Assembly: GCA_013360945.1 (NCBI GenBank)
Contig: JABWAQ010000028.1
Span: forward strand, 1 to 37,513
Direction: 5' to 3'
Length of the DNA stretch: 37,513 bases
DNA from: Candidatus Brocadia sp.
GTDB taxonomy: Bacteria; Planctomycetota; Brocadiia; Brocadiales; Brocadiaceae
Shown: positions 26,797-35,655 of the stretch, piece after piece
Layout of the letters: the number at the start of each line of letters is the position of its first letter
How positions within the stretch are numbered: position 1 is the stretch's first letter
Made by a program: the position numbers and the translations under genes
Notes under the pieces: generated by a model
The model's input: only the letters and a program-made list of their open reading frames with translations
Database searches by the model: none
Told to the model about the DNA's origin: nothing

Positions 26797-26867
26797 GGCA
26801 GGCGGTGCCATGCCCTACAGGCTTGATCGGGTTCAGCCGGGTAGTTGGGTAAAGACATGAAGCCCAA
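26797..26867 (+). promoter_or_regulatory. Hairpin-rich leader of the adenylate cyclase gene
   Basis: Three possible stems lie in tandem just before the start codon: GGCA/TGCC (26797-26809), CTAC-A-GGCT/AGCC-GG-GTAG (26815-26844) and TTGGG/CCCAA (26845-26867). A three-codon reading frame (ATG CCA TGA) overlaps the cyclase start. No known riboswitch class was recognised. The rest of 26513-26883 has only short palindromes. Confidence 0.3.
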
Positions 26868-26883
26868 CGGATTTTAAAATGCC

Positions 26884-28731
26884 ATGACGGGAAGATTTTT
26901 TCTCAAGCGTTGTCTGTGCATTGTGCTTATTGGTCTTGCATGTGGCACAATCATGATCATTGTGCAGAGAGCAAACCTGCTCAATGGAGTCGAATGTATG
27001 AGTATTGATTTCAGATTTTTGCGTCGCGGGACAATTCCTGTAAATGACAAGATCATTATCATAGGAACCGATGAAGAAGCGCTGGACAAGATCGAAGATC
27101 CGTTCATTTTTTGGAATCCTTACTTTGCCGCGGTCATTAAGGCTGTAGCTAAAGGCGGAGCAAGGGTGATTGGGTTTGACTTTCTTCAGACTATCGCCTT
27201 AAAAGATAAAGTCGGGGAGAATGACCTCGATGGTATCATGACGGACGCTATAATGGAGGCAGAAAACGTAATTATGATTAACCTGTTACGATGGAACAAT
27301 GCGGTAAACGCCCTTACTGCCGTCAACCCCCTGCCGAGATATCAATACGCAGCAGACCCTGATAATATCGGCTTTTCGAATCTGATCATTGACAGAGACG
27401 GCCGCATCCGGCGGCAGATGTTGCTCCTCAGCGATGTTGAAGACAATATCTATGCACACATCGGATTACGAATAATCGCCAAGTACTTAAATAGCTCTAT
27501 TGATAAAAGAGGAAATCATCTTTGGGTGGGAGATTTCGCAATCCCTGTTACGCATGATAATGAAATGCTTATTAACTTTGCAGGACCTACCGGCACTTTC
27601 CCAATAGTATCATTCTACAAGGCCTGGCAATCGGCGCACCGGGGAGACACCGGCTATTTCAAAAAAAACTTTCATGACAAGATTGTCTTAATAGGTCCCG
27701 GGAATATTTACAGCCAGGATTTTAAGCCTACGCCCTATTATCGCTCCCGGTATTACACTGGTACCCGTCAAACCTCGGGCGTAGAAATCATGGCAAACGT
27801 AATTAACACCATCCTGGAGAGACGTTTTATAACCTCATTACAACTATGGCAGGCCATTTTCATCGTTTTATTTCTTGGGGTTTTGACCAGTTTTGCATCT
27901 TTTAAACTATCTCCTGGTTTTGGCGGAATTTCTTCTTTCGCTATTGCTGCGGGTTATGTTTACCTGTGTGTTGTTCTTTTTTGTCGTTATAATCTGCTCT
28001 TGGATTTGATTTGCTCTGTGATGGTTGTTCCACTTACGTATACCACAGTATTCAGCTATCGATACACGATTGAAGACAAAGAAAAAAGAAGGATTAAAAG
28101 GATATTCAAGCGTTATGTTAGCGAAGAGGTTGTAGAGGAGTTGTTGCAATATCCCAGTGAAATACCTTTGGGGGGGAACCGCGTTCAGGCAACGGTACTG
28201 TTTTCCGACATCCGCGGTTTTACAACGTTATCGGAAAATAATGATCCTCAGTACATTGTGTCGCTGTTAAACGCGTATTTTTCCATGATGGTCGATATTA
28301 TCTTAAAGAACAAAGGCACCCTGGATAAATATATTGGGGACGGAATTCTCGCCTTTTATGGCGCCCCTATTCCCCGTGAGGAGCATGCCGACCTTGCTGT
28401 AAACTCCGCGATAGAAATGGTGTCTAACTTAGCTATGTTAAGCAAAAGCCTTGCGCTTGATACGCCTTTGAGTATTGGGATTGGAATTCATTCGGGAGAG
28501 GCCGTCGTGGGAAACATCGGTTCAAAACGAAAGATGGAATACACGATCATCGGCGACACCGTAAACGTCGCATCGCGCATAGAAAGTCTTACAAAGGAGT
28601 TTAAGGCAAACATCTTAATTACCGAAATGACTTTTTCCAGATTAAAATCCAGGTACCATATTATCCCGGAAAAGGAGATTGTGCTCCGTGGAAAAACCAA
28701 ACCGGTCATGCTGTATCGCGTGGAAATATAG
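26884..28731 (+). CDS. CHASE2 sensor adenylate cyclase (class III)
   Basis: Predicted to make cAMP in response to a periplasmic signal. 615 residues. A first membrane segment (about residues 8-28, LCIVLIGLACGTIMIIV) leads into a CHASE2-like sensor (about 35-310: IIIIGTDEEALDKI, GGARVIGFDFLQ, DKIVLIGPGN). Further membrane helices lie at about 318-395. The cytoplasmic catalytic domain (about 435-615) keeps both metal aspartates, D442 (LFSDIRGFT) and D486 (DKYIGDGILAF), the purine-selecting pair K482 and D558, and N561/R565 of VNVASR. These residues point to ATP rather than GTP as substrate. The ATG at 26884 has a weak ribosome site. The caspase gene starts 50 bp later on the same strand, so an operon is likely, and CHASE2 and FecR domains often travel together. 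Confidence 0.92.
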   Translation: MTGRFFLKRCLCIVLIGLACGTIMIIVQRANLLNGVECMSIDFRFLRRGTIPVNDKIIIIGTDEEALDKIEDPFIFWNPYFAAVIKAVAKGGARVIGFDFLQTIALKDKVGENDLDGIMTDAIMEAENVIMINLLRWNNAVNALTAVNPLPRYQYAADPDNIGFSNLIIDRDGRIRRQMLLLSDVEDNIYAHIGLRIIAKYLNSSIDKRGNHLWVGDFAIPVTHDNEMLINFAGPTGTFPIVSFYKAWQSAHRGDTGYFKKNFHDKIVLIGPGNIYSQDFKPTPYYRSRYYTGTRQTSGVEIMANVINTILERRFITSLQLWQAIFIVLFLGVLTSFASFKLSPGFGGISSFAIAAGYVYLCVVLFCRYNLLLDLICSVMVVPLTYTTVFSYRYTIEDKEKRRIKRIFKRYVSEEVVEELLQYPSEIPLGGNRVQATVLFSDIRGFTTLSENNDPQYIVSLLNAYFSMMVDIILKNKGTLDKYIGDGILAFYGAPIPREEHADLAVNSAIEMVSNLAMLSKSLALDTPLSIGIGIHSGEAVVGNIGSKRKMEYTIIGDTVNVASRIESLTKEFKANILITEMTFSRLKSRYHIIPEKEIVLRGKTKPVMLYRVEI

Positions 28732-28781
28732 TCACTGCAATGACTGGCTAAAAAATTAATTTGTATGGAGGACACACAGAA

Positions 28782-30941
28782 ATGAACACACCCTTATTGC
28801 GTTTAAAGAAACTGATCTGCCTTATGCCGTTTTTGTTTCTCTTCACGTTTGTTTCCTCTGCAATTTCTCAGGATGCCGGATCACCGGAAACCGGTATGAT
28901 TAAAGCCATTTCCGGAAAAGTCTGGCTCCATCGGGGAGGTAAAAAGGATGAGGCAAAAAAAACCATGGAATTGAAAGAAGGTGACATCCTTGAAATTGAA
29001 GAAAAGGCAAGCGTTACCATCGTCTATTTTAAAGGAGGGAAAAAAGAAGTATATAAATCCAGGGCATTCATAGAAATAGGCGCTGATAAGAGTACGATAA
29101 AGGAAGGGTGCGCAGCATCCATACAAGAATCACAAGGAAAGAAAAATCTCATAGATAATATCGACGTTAATCCAATTCACCATGATAAGGATATAGCCCA
29201 CGCCGGTGGTCAGTTTATTCGCGGAATATTACCGCCGAACCAATATTTTGAAGATAACCATATCCGGCGTTACGCTGTGGTTGTTGGCATATCCGATTAT
29301 AAGGATCCAAAAATACCTGACTTAAAATACGCGGATGCAGACGCCCAGGCATTCTATGATTTCATAACCAGCCCCATTGGCGGCAATTTTAATAAAGAGA
29401 ATATCATGCTATTAAAAAATGGTCAGGCAACCCTTAAAAATGTCAAGCTGGCCGTCACGAATTTTCTGAAAAAGGCCGTCGATACCGATTTCGTCATTAT
29501 TTTTATGGCATGTCACGGTGAGCCAGAACCCGATCGACCAAAAAATGTCTATTTGTTGATGCATGATTCTGAACTCGATAGTTTACCGGCAACGGCGTAT
29601 CACATGGAAAACGTCAATGCAGACATGAAGCGATACATCTCAGCGAAGAGGTTAATCTTTTTCGCTGATGCCTGTCACAGCGCTGTGCTATCGGAAGGCT
29701 CTGCAGGCACGAGGGGATTTTTAAACAGTATCAATATAGCGCTCTCTACGCTCAAATCAACCAGAGAAGGCTGGGGCATTCTAAGCGCAAGCAGGGCAGG
29801 AGAGGTCTCCATGGAATCCGGCAAATGGGGAGGTGGACACGGGGCGTTTACGTATTATTTACTGGAAGGAATGAAGGGAAAGGCAGATGATGAAGGGAAT
29901 AAAAATGGCATTGTTACCCTCGCCGAGGCATTCGATTTTTTAGAGGAAAATGTGAAACGGGCAACGCAAAACGCCCAGCATCCCGATACTGCCGGCAATT
30001 TCGACAATAACCTGCCGCTGGGCTTCCCCGGCATAGAAACCGCATCGGAGGAAACAGCGCAGACAACCACGCCACTCCGTTTTGGAACCTTGCAAATCCG
30101 CACGAATCCTGATGGGGCATCAGTATATATCCATGAGAAAGAAGCTACTACGCCTTTGCATATTAACTTGGTTGCCGGCACCTATCCCGTAATTCTGAAA
30201 AAGAATGGCTATACCGATATTACAGACACGGTATTCATTAATCCAGGAGAAAAGACGGATGTCTCTTTTGAACTTACAAGGGGTGAACCGCGAGAGGTGA
30301 CAGAGACAGAACCTGTTACACCTGGCGGGTCCCGCCCGGAGCATGATGCATCAGCATCTGATAGAAAAGACAACCAAAAAACAAAGGACAGCATTGACAC
30401 ACTCATTAAAGAATTGGAGTCAATGGCAAGGGAACAATCTAAGGAAGAAAAACCTGCCGTTGACAAAAAGACCAGGGAAAGGAAGCCCGAACCATCGGGA
30501 ATTACCCGCACGGTGCCCATTTCTCTTAAGGAATTCAACGTGAAGATGGGGGTTTTATCACATAAGCAGGACGTGGAGAGTCTCAGGCAGCAGATCATTG
30601 ACGCCATGCTGAACCAAAAAGGCCTGAGCGTTGTGGAAAGGGATCTGGAATTTCAGGAGGAAATTCTGAGGGAACAAAGGCTTGGCGGTTCAATCCTTGC
30701 CGAAGAAATATACAGAATCGAATTAGGGAAGATACTGGGGGCTGCATTCCTCTGTTTCGGAGGAGTTTCATCAGGTGAAACTCCAGACCAACTTATCCTG
30801 AGGATGGAAATAGTGGATACGGCTACCACCCTGATCGATACGCTGGAGCATCCCTTTAATCGTAATGATAATTTGAAGACGGTGGCAAGCGCTGTCGCAG
30901 GAAAAATCAGAGAAAGAATTGCTGCAAAACGGAAATTATAA
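28782..30941 (+). CDS. Secreted FecR-caspase-PEGA-CsgG-like protein
   Basis: 719 residues from ATG 28782, which has GGAGG ten bases upstream. Signal peptide about 1-29 (LICLMPFLFLFTFVSSAIS). Domains: FecR-like (about 37-110, GMIKAISGKVWLHRGGKK); peptidase C14/caspase (about 160-400) with His245 (FMACHGEPE) and Cys298 (FFADACHSAV), so the dyad is intact; PEGA (about 433-503, GTLQIRTNPDGASVYIHEKEA); a charged linker; and a CsgG-like domain (about 572-718, VVERDLEFQEEILREQRLGG). It is predicted to act outside the cytoplasm as a protease or protease-activated assembly factor; the substrate is unknown. It lies between the cyclase and, with a three-base gap, the CsgG-like lipoprotein. The earlier in-frame TTG (28761) has no ribosome site. 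Confidence 0.88.
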   Translation: MNTPLLRLKKLICLMPFLFLFTFVSSAISQDAGSPETGMIKAISGKVWLHRGGKKDEAKKTMELKEGDILEIEEKASVTIVYFKGGKKEVYKSRAFIEIGADKSTIKEGCAASIQESQGKKNLIDNIDVNPIHHDKDIAHAGGQFIRGILPPNQYFEDNHIRRYAVVVGISDYKDPKIPDLKYADADAQAFYDFITSPIGGNFNKENIMLLKNGQATLKNVKLAVTNFLKKAVDTDFVIIFMACHGEPEPDRPKNVYLLMHDSELDSLPATAYHMENVNADMKRYISAKRLIFFADACHSAVLSEGSAGTRGFLNSINIALSTLKSTREGWGILSASRAGEVSMESGKWGGGHGAFTYYLLEGMKGKADDEGNKNGIVTLAEAFDFLEENVKRATQNAQHPDTAGNFDNNLPLGFPGIETASEETAQTTTPLRFGTLQIRTNPDGASVYIHEKEATTPLHINLVAGTYPVILKKNGYTDITDTVFINPGEKTDVSFELTRGEPREVTETEPVTPGGSRPEHDASASDRKDNQKTKDSIDTLIKELESMAREQSKEEKPAVDKKTRERKPEPSGITRTVPISLKEFNVKMGVLSHKQDVESLRQQIIDAMLNQKGLSVVERDLEFQEEILREQRLGGSILAEEIYRIELGKILGAAFLCFGGVSSGETPDQLILRMEIVDTATTLIDTLEHPFNRNDNLKTVASAVAGKIRERIAAKRKL

Positions 30942-30944
30942 ACC

Positions 30945-33116
30945 ATGAATAAAAAACTTATACACGCTGCCCTTATACTGTTGTTCGTATTGACATGCAT
31001 AAGCTGCGCCACAGTTTCAAATGTCGGAACCGATGCCTGGCGTGACTATTTTAAGCCGGGACGTTCAAAGGAAGAGATCACCAGAGACTTTAACCTTTAC
31101 CGTGGCAAGTGGTGGAATTACTACGTCAGAGGCCGCTGGTATGCAGACGGTGGATATCTGGACGAGGCTATCCGGGATTTTAAAAAGTCTATCAGCCTTC
31201 GGGGCAAAGACCGTCGTTTGGCCAGGAGTTACGGGCTCCATTTTTGGGAGTACTTCGCTCACCGTGAACTGGGAATCGCATATTATACCCAGAAAAAATA
31301 CGAAGATGCCAGGAAAGAATTGGAAACCTCTCTTTCCACGGCTGATTCTGCCAGGGCCAAATTTTATCTGAACAAATGCAACGAGGCGATCCTGAAGACT
31401 ACGATGGGTGACCGGGAGCCACCGATAATACAGGTTACTTCGCATACGGACGGGGAGATCATTAATACCCCGACAGCAAAACTGGAAGGGTTTGCCGTGG
31501 ACGATTGCTATGTAAATTCCATTCATGTGCAGGGAAAGAGAATCTTCATTGAACTTGCCGAAAAGAAACTTGATTTTAGCGAAGACATCCCTCTGCATAG
31601 GGGAGAAAATGTAATCCACCTGGAAGCTTCAGACCTTTTGGGCAAACCTGTTCGCCGGGACTTTAAACTCACCCTCGATACGCGCCCGCCGGTTCTCTCT
31701 CTGGATGATATACAAATACACCGGAGAAATGGCAATCAAATCGCCGCGGTTAAAGGAATCGCCCTGGATGACTACGGCGTAAAAAGCCTTTCTATCAACA
31801 ATACGGAGATATCTCTTCCTTCGGGCAAAGAAGCGGATTTTAAGCAAGATATCGTTTTAACAGACGGTCAGAATATCTCATTTAAGATTGTTGACATGGC
31901 GGGGAATGAAACAAGGGGGAGACAACAGATAGACACAAAGGCCTCGCTGTGGCCGGAAGACCTGATGAAGGGTCCGCGGTACGCCCTTCATACCGTCTAT
32001 AATCCAATCCTGATTGCAGCAAGCAAAATGGACGGATTTACCGTCAGCCGATTACTCGCCTCTCAGGATACAAACGTGTTGCAACCGTCTTCCATTTCCC
32101 TCCCCCGGCAGAAAGAGGACAAGGCGGGAATTAACAGCGCCCCCGCTCAAAATACGGGTACGGATACGATCCCCCCTGTGATCCATACCGACGTAAAACC
32201 CGCCGTTGTTAATAACACAAACATCTTTATGAGTGGTGACGCGCACGATGATAGCGGGATTGACAAACTCTTCGTGAACGAACATCCTCTGGACATCCGC
32301 CCCGGAAAGCACGTCTTTTTTAATCATTTATTAACACTCACTGATGGAGAAAATGCCGTTACGGTAAAGGCCGTTGATTTACACGGCAACGAAACACAGC
32401 TTTCACCGGTAAAAATTACAAAAAAGACCTTTGAACTTCTCGAGACGGACGCCAGATACACCGTTGCGCTGCTTCCGCTGAGGGTGTTTACAGAACAAGG
32501 CATACCCGTTGAAACCACCTATTCCATGCTGCTCAAGGCATTTGACGAAGAGCCAAAGAGATTTAACTTTGTGGAAAGAGACCGGGCAAAACTCGAGGAA
32601 ATCCTCCAGGAGCAAAAAATCAGCAATACAGAACTTACCGCCCCTGACACGGCTATAAAGATCGGAAAGATTCGCGCAGCGGAAGGAATGCTCTTTGGCG
32701 CCATTGAAGAGGATGCCAAAGGCATCAACATCTCACTCCGGCTCGTAGATACAGAAACAACGCAGGTAATTGCAAATGCCGACGTGTATGGCGAAGATAA
32801 GAGTGTGAAAAATCTCGAATGGCTTATTCACGGTTTGTCTTTAAAAGTGAAACAGCAATTTCCGATGGTTCAGGGAGATGTAATACACGTCTCCGGCAAT
32901 GGATTCCATATAAATGCAGGCGCCAGCAGCGGGATTGGCGTAGGGATGAAGTTATTGCTATTCCGTGAGATACGGGAAGATGGTTTTGTGCTCAAAGAAC
33001 CATTGGAGATAGTTGCGCGGATAACCCAGGTGCAACCTGAGAGCTCCTTTGCCAGGATTATCAGTTCAAAAGGGGATGAGAAGATAGAAAAAAAGGACCT
33101 TGTTATAACGAAATAA
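30945..33116 (+). CDS. Probable lipoprotein with TPR, Ig-like and CsgG-like domains
   Basis: 723 residues. The N-terminus MNKKLIHAALILLFVLTCISCATVS looks like a lipoprotein signal, although the box (CISC) is not ideal. A TPR-like region follows (about 60-150: GGYLDEAIRDFKKSI, KKYEDARKELETSL). Three Ig-like repeats of the REPPIIQVTSHTDGEI type lie at about 161-246, 246-329 and 409-492. The C-terminus has a CsgG-like domain (about 500-633, FNFVERDRAKLEEILQEQKIS) and a final beta-rich stretch resembling FlgT_C (GDVIHVSGNGFHINAG). It starts three bases after the caspase gene stop, so the two are translationally coupled. CsgG proteins form outer-membrane export pores in curli systems, but pore formation here is not shown: the residues match only part of that family. 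Confidence 0.75.
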   Translation: MNKKLIHAALILLFVLTCISCATVSNVGTDAWRDYFKPGRSKEEITRDFNLYRGKWWNYYVRGRWYADGGYLDEAIRDFKKSISLRGKDRRLARSYGLHFWEYFAHRELGIAYYTQKKYEDARKELETSLSTADSARAKFYLNKCNEAILKTTMGDREPPIIQVTSHTDGEIINTPTAKLEGFAVDDCYVNSIHVQGKRIFIELAEKKLDFSEDIPLHRGENVIHLEASDLLGKPVRRDFKLTLDTRPPVLSLDDIQIHRRNGNQIAAVKGIALDDYGVKSLSINNTEISLPSGKEADFKQDIVLTDGQNISFKIVDMAGNETRGRQQIDTKASLWPEDLMKGPRYALHTVYNPILIAASKMDGFTVSRLLASQDTNVLQPSSISLPRQKEDKAGINSAPAQNTGTDTIPPVIHTDVKPAVVNNTNIFMSGDAHDDSGIDKLFVNEHPLDIRPGKHVFFNHLLTLTDGENAVTVKAVDLHGNETQLSPVKITKKTFELLETDARYTVALLPLRVFTEQGIPVETTYSMLLKAFDEEPKRFNFVERDRAKLEEILQEQKISNTELTAPDTAIKIGKIRAAEGMLFGAIEEDAKGINISLRLVDTETTQVIANADVYGEDKSVKNLEWLIHGLSLKVKQQFPMVQGDVIHVSGNGFHINAGASSGIGVGMKLLLFREIREDGFVLKEPLEIVARITQVQPESSFARIISSKGDEKIEKKDLVITK

Positions 33117-33164
33117 GCGCTTTGTGAGAGGAAACAGCGGAATTTCCGTTTTCGACTCGTTCCG

Positions 33165-33212
33165 GCTCCCTCATCTTCTCGTTGCGAAGGCGGGGAAAGA
33201 TGAGTGGTTATT
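33165..33212 (+). terminator. Possible weak terminator after the CsgG-like lipoprotein gene
   Basis: CTCATCTT and AAGATGAG can pair across a loop of about 20 nt, followed by GGTTATTTTGG. The T-run is poor, so read-through to the outer membrane protein gene is possible. Confidence 0.35.
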
Positions 33213-33305
33213 TTGGTTGCGGCTTCGCTGCGTTATGAAATTTTTCAAAGAATATGATTTGAAAACTCTGAACAAGAACCTCGAAACACAAAACAGGTGT
33301 TAATT

Positions 33306-34646
33306 ATGAAACGAAAATACAATTTATTTATACCAGTCATTTTCTTCATGGTGTTACCCATAGCGCAAACCTCTTTTGCGCAATTTTCACTGTCGCCTCC
33401 CAATATCAACGCGACCCCTCTCCCGCTGGGTTCCGGCGCCAGGGCAATTGGTCAGGGCGGTGCCTTTATTGCCGTTGCCGATGATGCAACGGCTGCGTCA
33501 TGGAATCCCGGGGCTTTGATACAATTAGAGAAACCGGAACTTTCCGTAGTGGGCTCCTTCCTGTCAACACAGCTGGATTTTGATCCTGGCAACACCGGAT
33601 GGTCGCTGGGTGACGAAGCGGTATCGCGCGGCGACCTGAATTATGCCAGTGTTGCCTATCCTTTCCGGGTGTTCAGGAAAAATATGGTGGCCGCATTGAA
33701 TTATCAACAGAAATATGATTTCCACATGGACCTGGATTTTGATCAGATCATAGAAGACAAAACCTCTCCTTCGGTGAACGTAAAACAAAAGATTGATTTT
33801 GAATCAACCGGTGGAGTAGGCGCCTTAACACCTGCCATTTCCCTGTTGGTCGTGCCTAAATTATCGGTGGGGGTAGCAGTCAATTTTTACACGGACGAAT
33901 TTTTCGGAGACTATGCGTGGAAGCAAACTACGAAGGCAACAGGAAGCGGCAACCTTGAAGGCGCAAATATTACCACCAAATTTGATGAAGATAAAACGTT
34001 CAGGAATTTTCAGGCTGTCAATGTAACAATAGGTATGCTTTGGGACGTGTGGGAGAAGGAAGATAAGCTCCTCACGTTCGGCGCCCGGTATGATACCCCA
34101 TATACGGCCGATGTCGATCGTATTACCGATGGCACCTCCATTGTCTCTCCATTAGGACAATCCACATTTCATGACAGGGAACATTTTGAGATAGACTACC
34201 CTATGGCCTTCGGCGCCGGATTGGGTTTCCGATACAGCGATGCGATGTCTTTTTCCATGGATATCACGTGGACCGATTGGTCTGTATTTAAACAGAAAGA
34301 CGAAGATGGCAATAAGACGCGGCCGTTGGGTGGTGTATCTACCGGTAGAAAAATCGATGATACCTACGCGGTGAAGTGCGGTGCAGAATACCTGATATTC
34401 GGGCAAAAGGTAATTGTCCCCGTTCGCGGTGGGCTGTTTTACGACCCTCGGCCATCACTCGATAACCCAACAGACGTATATGGCTTCAGTGTCGGAAGTG
34501 GCATTACCTTTAAAAGATTCAGTCTGGACGGCGCCTACCAATTCCGATGGGCAGACGATGTAAACGGTGAGGACTTTGGTCTCTCAGGCACAGAGTTCGA
34601 TCTCAATGACCACATGTTCCTGACATCCATAACTGTCTATTTTTAA
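33306..34646 (+). CDS. FadL/OMPP1-family outer membrane protein
   Basis: 446 residues; an outer membrane beta-barrel expected to take up hydrophobic compounds. Signal peptide MKRKYNLFIPVIFFMVLPIAQTSFAQ. After it the family signature appears: GSGARAIGQGGAFIAVADDATAASWNPGAL, split here as GSGARAIGQGGAF and ADDATAASWNPGA. The rest alternates aromatic and polar strands and ends ITVYF, a typical barrel C-terminus. I prefer the ATG at 33306 to GTG 33297 because AGGTG lies six bases upstream. It is separated from the CsgG-like gene by 189 bp with a weak hairpin. Its substrate is unknown, and a link to the caspase operon is only positional. Confidence 0.88.
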   Translation: MKRKYNLFIPVIFFMVLPIAQTSFAQFSLSPPNINATPLPLGSGARAIGQGGAFIAVADDATAASWNPGALIQLEKPELSVVGSFLSTQLDFDPGNTGWSLGDEAVSRGDLNYASVAYPFRVFRKNMVAALNYQQKYDFHMDLDFDQIIEDKTSPSVNVKQKIDFESTGGVGALTPAISLLVVPKLSVGVAVNFYTDEFFGDYAWKQTTKATGSGNLEGANITTKFDEDKTFRNFQAVNVTIGMLWDVWEKEDKLLTFGARYDTPYTADVDRITDGTSIVSPLGQSTFHDREHFEIDYPMAFGAGLGFRYSDAMSFSMDITWTDWSVFKQKDEDGNKTRPLGGVSTGRKIDDTYAVKCGAEYLIFGQKVIVPVRGGLFYDPRPSLDNPTDVYGFSVGSGITFKRFSLDGAYQFRWADDVNGEDFGLSGTEFDLNDHMFLTSITVYF

Positions 34647-35136
34647 ATATTGCGGGCATGACAAAACGCCGCAGATTTAACATCAGGATATGTAAAAGTA
34701 CACCGTTTTATTATCCAAGGCACATTAACTCCTTTTTGTTATGGAAAGGCTATGACGTTCTTTCCGTAGAAAAAAATCCGTATCTTTGACTATTCCCAAT
34801 TCGCTCAATCATTGCGGAACGGGTTACCCCGACTTTCGTAATTCACACACAAAAATGGTTACGGGAAACACTGAAAAGCGACAAGTATATTTCTCAAATT
34901 ATCAAAAGAGTCGAAGTTGATATGCTTGACCCCTTGTGTGTGTGCTCTGTAACCCGTGGACATGAGGTAAGTGGGGATGTACTGCGAACGCTGGAGATCT
35001 TTGCTAGCATAGTGGTGTTGGATAATTAGGCGCTTAAACCCTTATTTTATTCAGAATGACTTTCTTGTCATGTTGGACGAGGTGAAGCATCCCCTTTTAG
35101 AACTATTTGAAACACTTTGTATCTTGTTATCATGAA
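34647..35136. other. Intergenic stretch with a possible gene remnant
   Basis: Frame 34785-35028 is open for about 80 codons (FPIRSIIAERVTPTFVIHTQ and onward) but has no plausible start or ribosome site, and I do not recognise it. It may be a decayed gene fragment. No RNA gene is seen here. Confidence 0.25.
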
Positions 35137-35187
35137 CTGTGCCATGACACACTTGTGTGACAGACACACTTCTGTGACATGGCACAC
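35137..35187. promoter_or_regulatory. Triple palindromic activator array, copy 2
   Basis: Three related units stand in a row, separated by TT: GTGCCATGACACAC (35139-35152), GTGTGACAGACACAC (35155-35169) and CTGTGACATGGCACAC (35172-35187). The outer arms GTGCCATG and CATGGCAC are also complementary to each other. The centre is about 150 bp upstream of the -24 element at 35312, the same spacing as in copy 1. Confidence 0.65.
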
Positions 35188-35311
35188 TTTTTAACTCTTT
35201 GTAGGTATACATGCATCGTTGCATTAATTTATTTTTTCATGGTTCTAATAGAAATCAGGGAAATATCTTACAACTAAACAATGTCGTAATACTTTTCATG
35301 TATCGGTATCA

Positions 35312-35327
35312 TGGCATTTGTATTGCC
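35312..35327 (+). promoter_or_regulatory. Sigma-54 type promoter, copy 2
   Basis: TGGCAT, five bases, TTGC has the exact -24/-12 spacing with one mismatch. The predicted start, near 35337, is about 20 nt before the riboswitch core. Confidence 0.7.
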
Positions 35328-35351
35328 CATATAACGACATAGATAGAATAC

Positions 35352-35443
35352 ATCACGATAAAGGTAAACCCTGAGTGATCAGGGGGCGCAAAGTGATAGG
35401 GTCTTGAAATATACAGGGACGTAGTTAAAAGACACTATGGTGA
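35352..35443 (+). promoter_or_regulatory. GEMM-I (c-di-GMP-I) riboswitch, copy 2
   Basis: GATAAAGGTAAACC, the CCCTGA-GTGA-TCAGGG hairpin and GGCGCAAAGT are identical to copy 1 over the core. The second stem is clearer here: ATAGGGTCTT (35396-35405) pairs with AAGACACTAT (35429-35438) with one mismatch. The closing stem may use CACGAT (35354-35359) with ATGGTG (35437-35442), one mismatch. The position equivalent to Vc2 G20 is G, pointing to c-di-GMP. Confidence 0.8.
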
Positions 35444-35451
35444 AAAAAGAC

Positions 35452-35510
35452 AGCCTTACTACCGAAGACGTTTTCACATAAATATCTTGGTAGTAAGGCT
35501 TTTTTGTTTT
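35452..35510 (+). terminator. Intrinsic terminator of riboswitch 2
   Basis: AGCCTTACTACC (35452-35463) pairs with GGTAGTAAGGCT (35489-35500), extended by AAGA/TCTT past a bulged G, and TTTTTTGTTTTT follows. It is the same terminator as in copy 1 apart from one compensated base pair and a different loop. Confidence 0.88.
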
Positions 35511-35655
35511 TATGGATCATCGCAAAAAGTATTTTACGCATACGGTAGCTATATTTGCTGCAGATGAAAAGGAGTCGATAACTGACAAAGAAAAATAGTA
35601 TGGTGCAAGTGCAAGGGGAAAGAATAAATTAGGATTAGAAAAAAAGGGGGGGAAA

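Noticed and set aside
26884-30941. Anti-phage system combining a nucleotide cyclase with a caspase effector
   Set aside because: The cyclase has a CHASE2 sensor and membrane helices, and the caspase protein has a signal peptide, so they work at the envelope rather than as a cytosolic defence pair.
34785-35028. Possible gene of about 80 codons
   Set aside because: No start codon with a ribosome site and no family recognised; kept only as a possible remnant.
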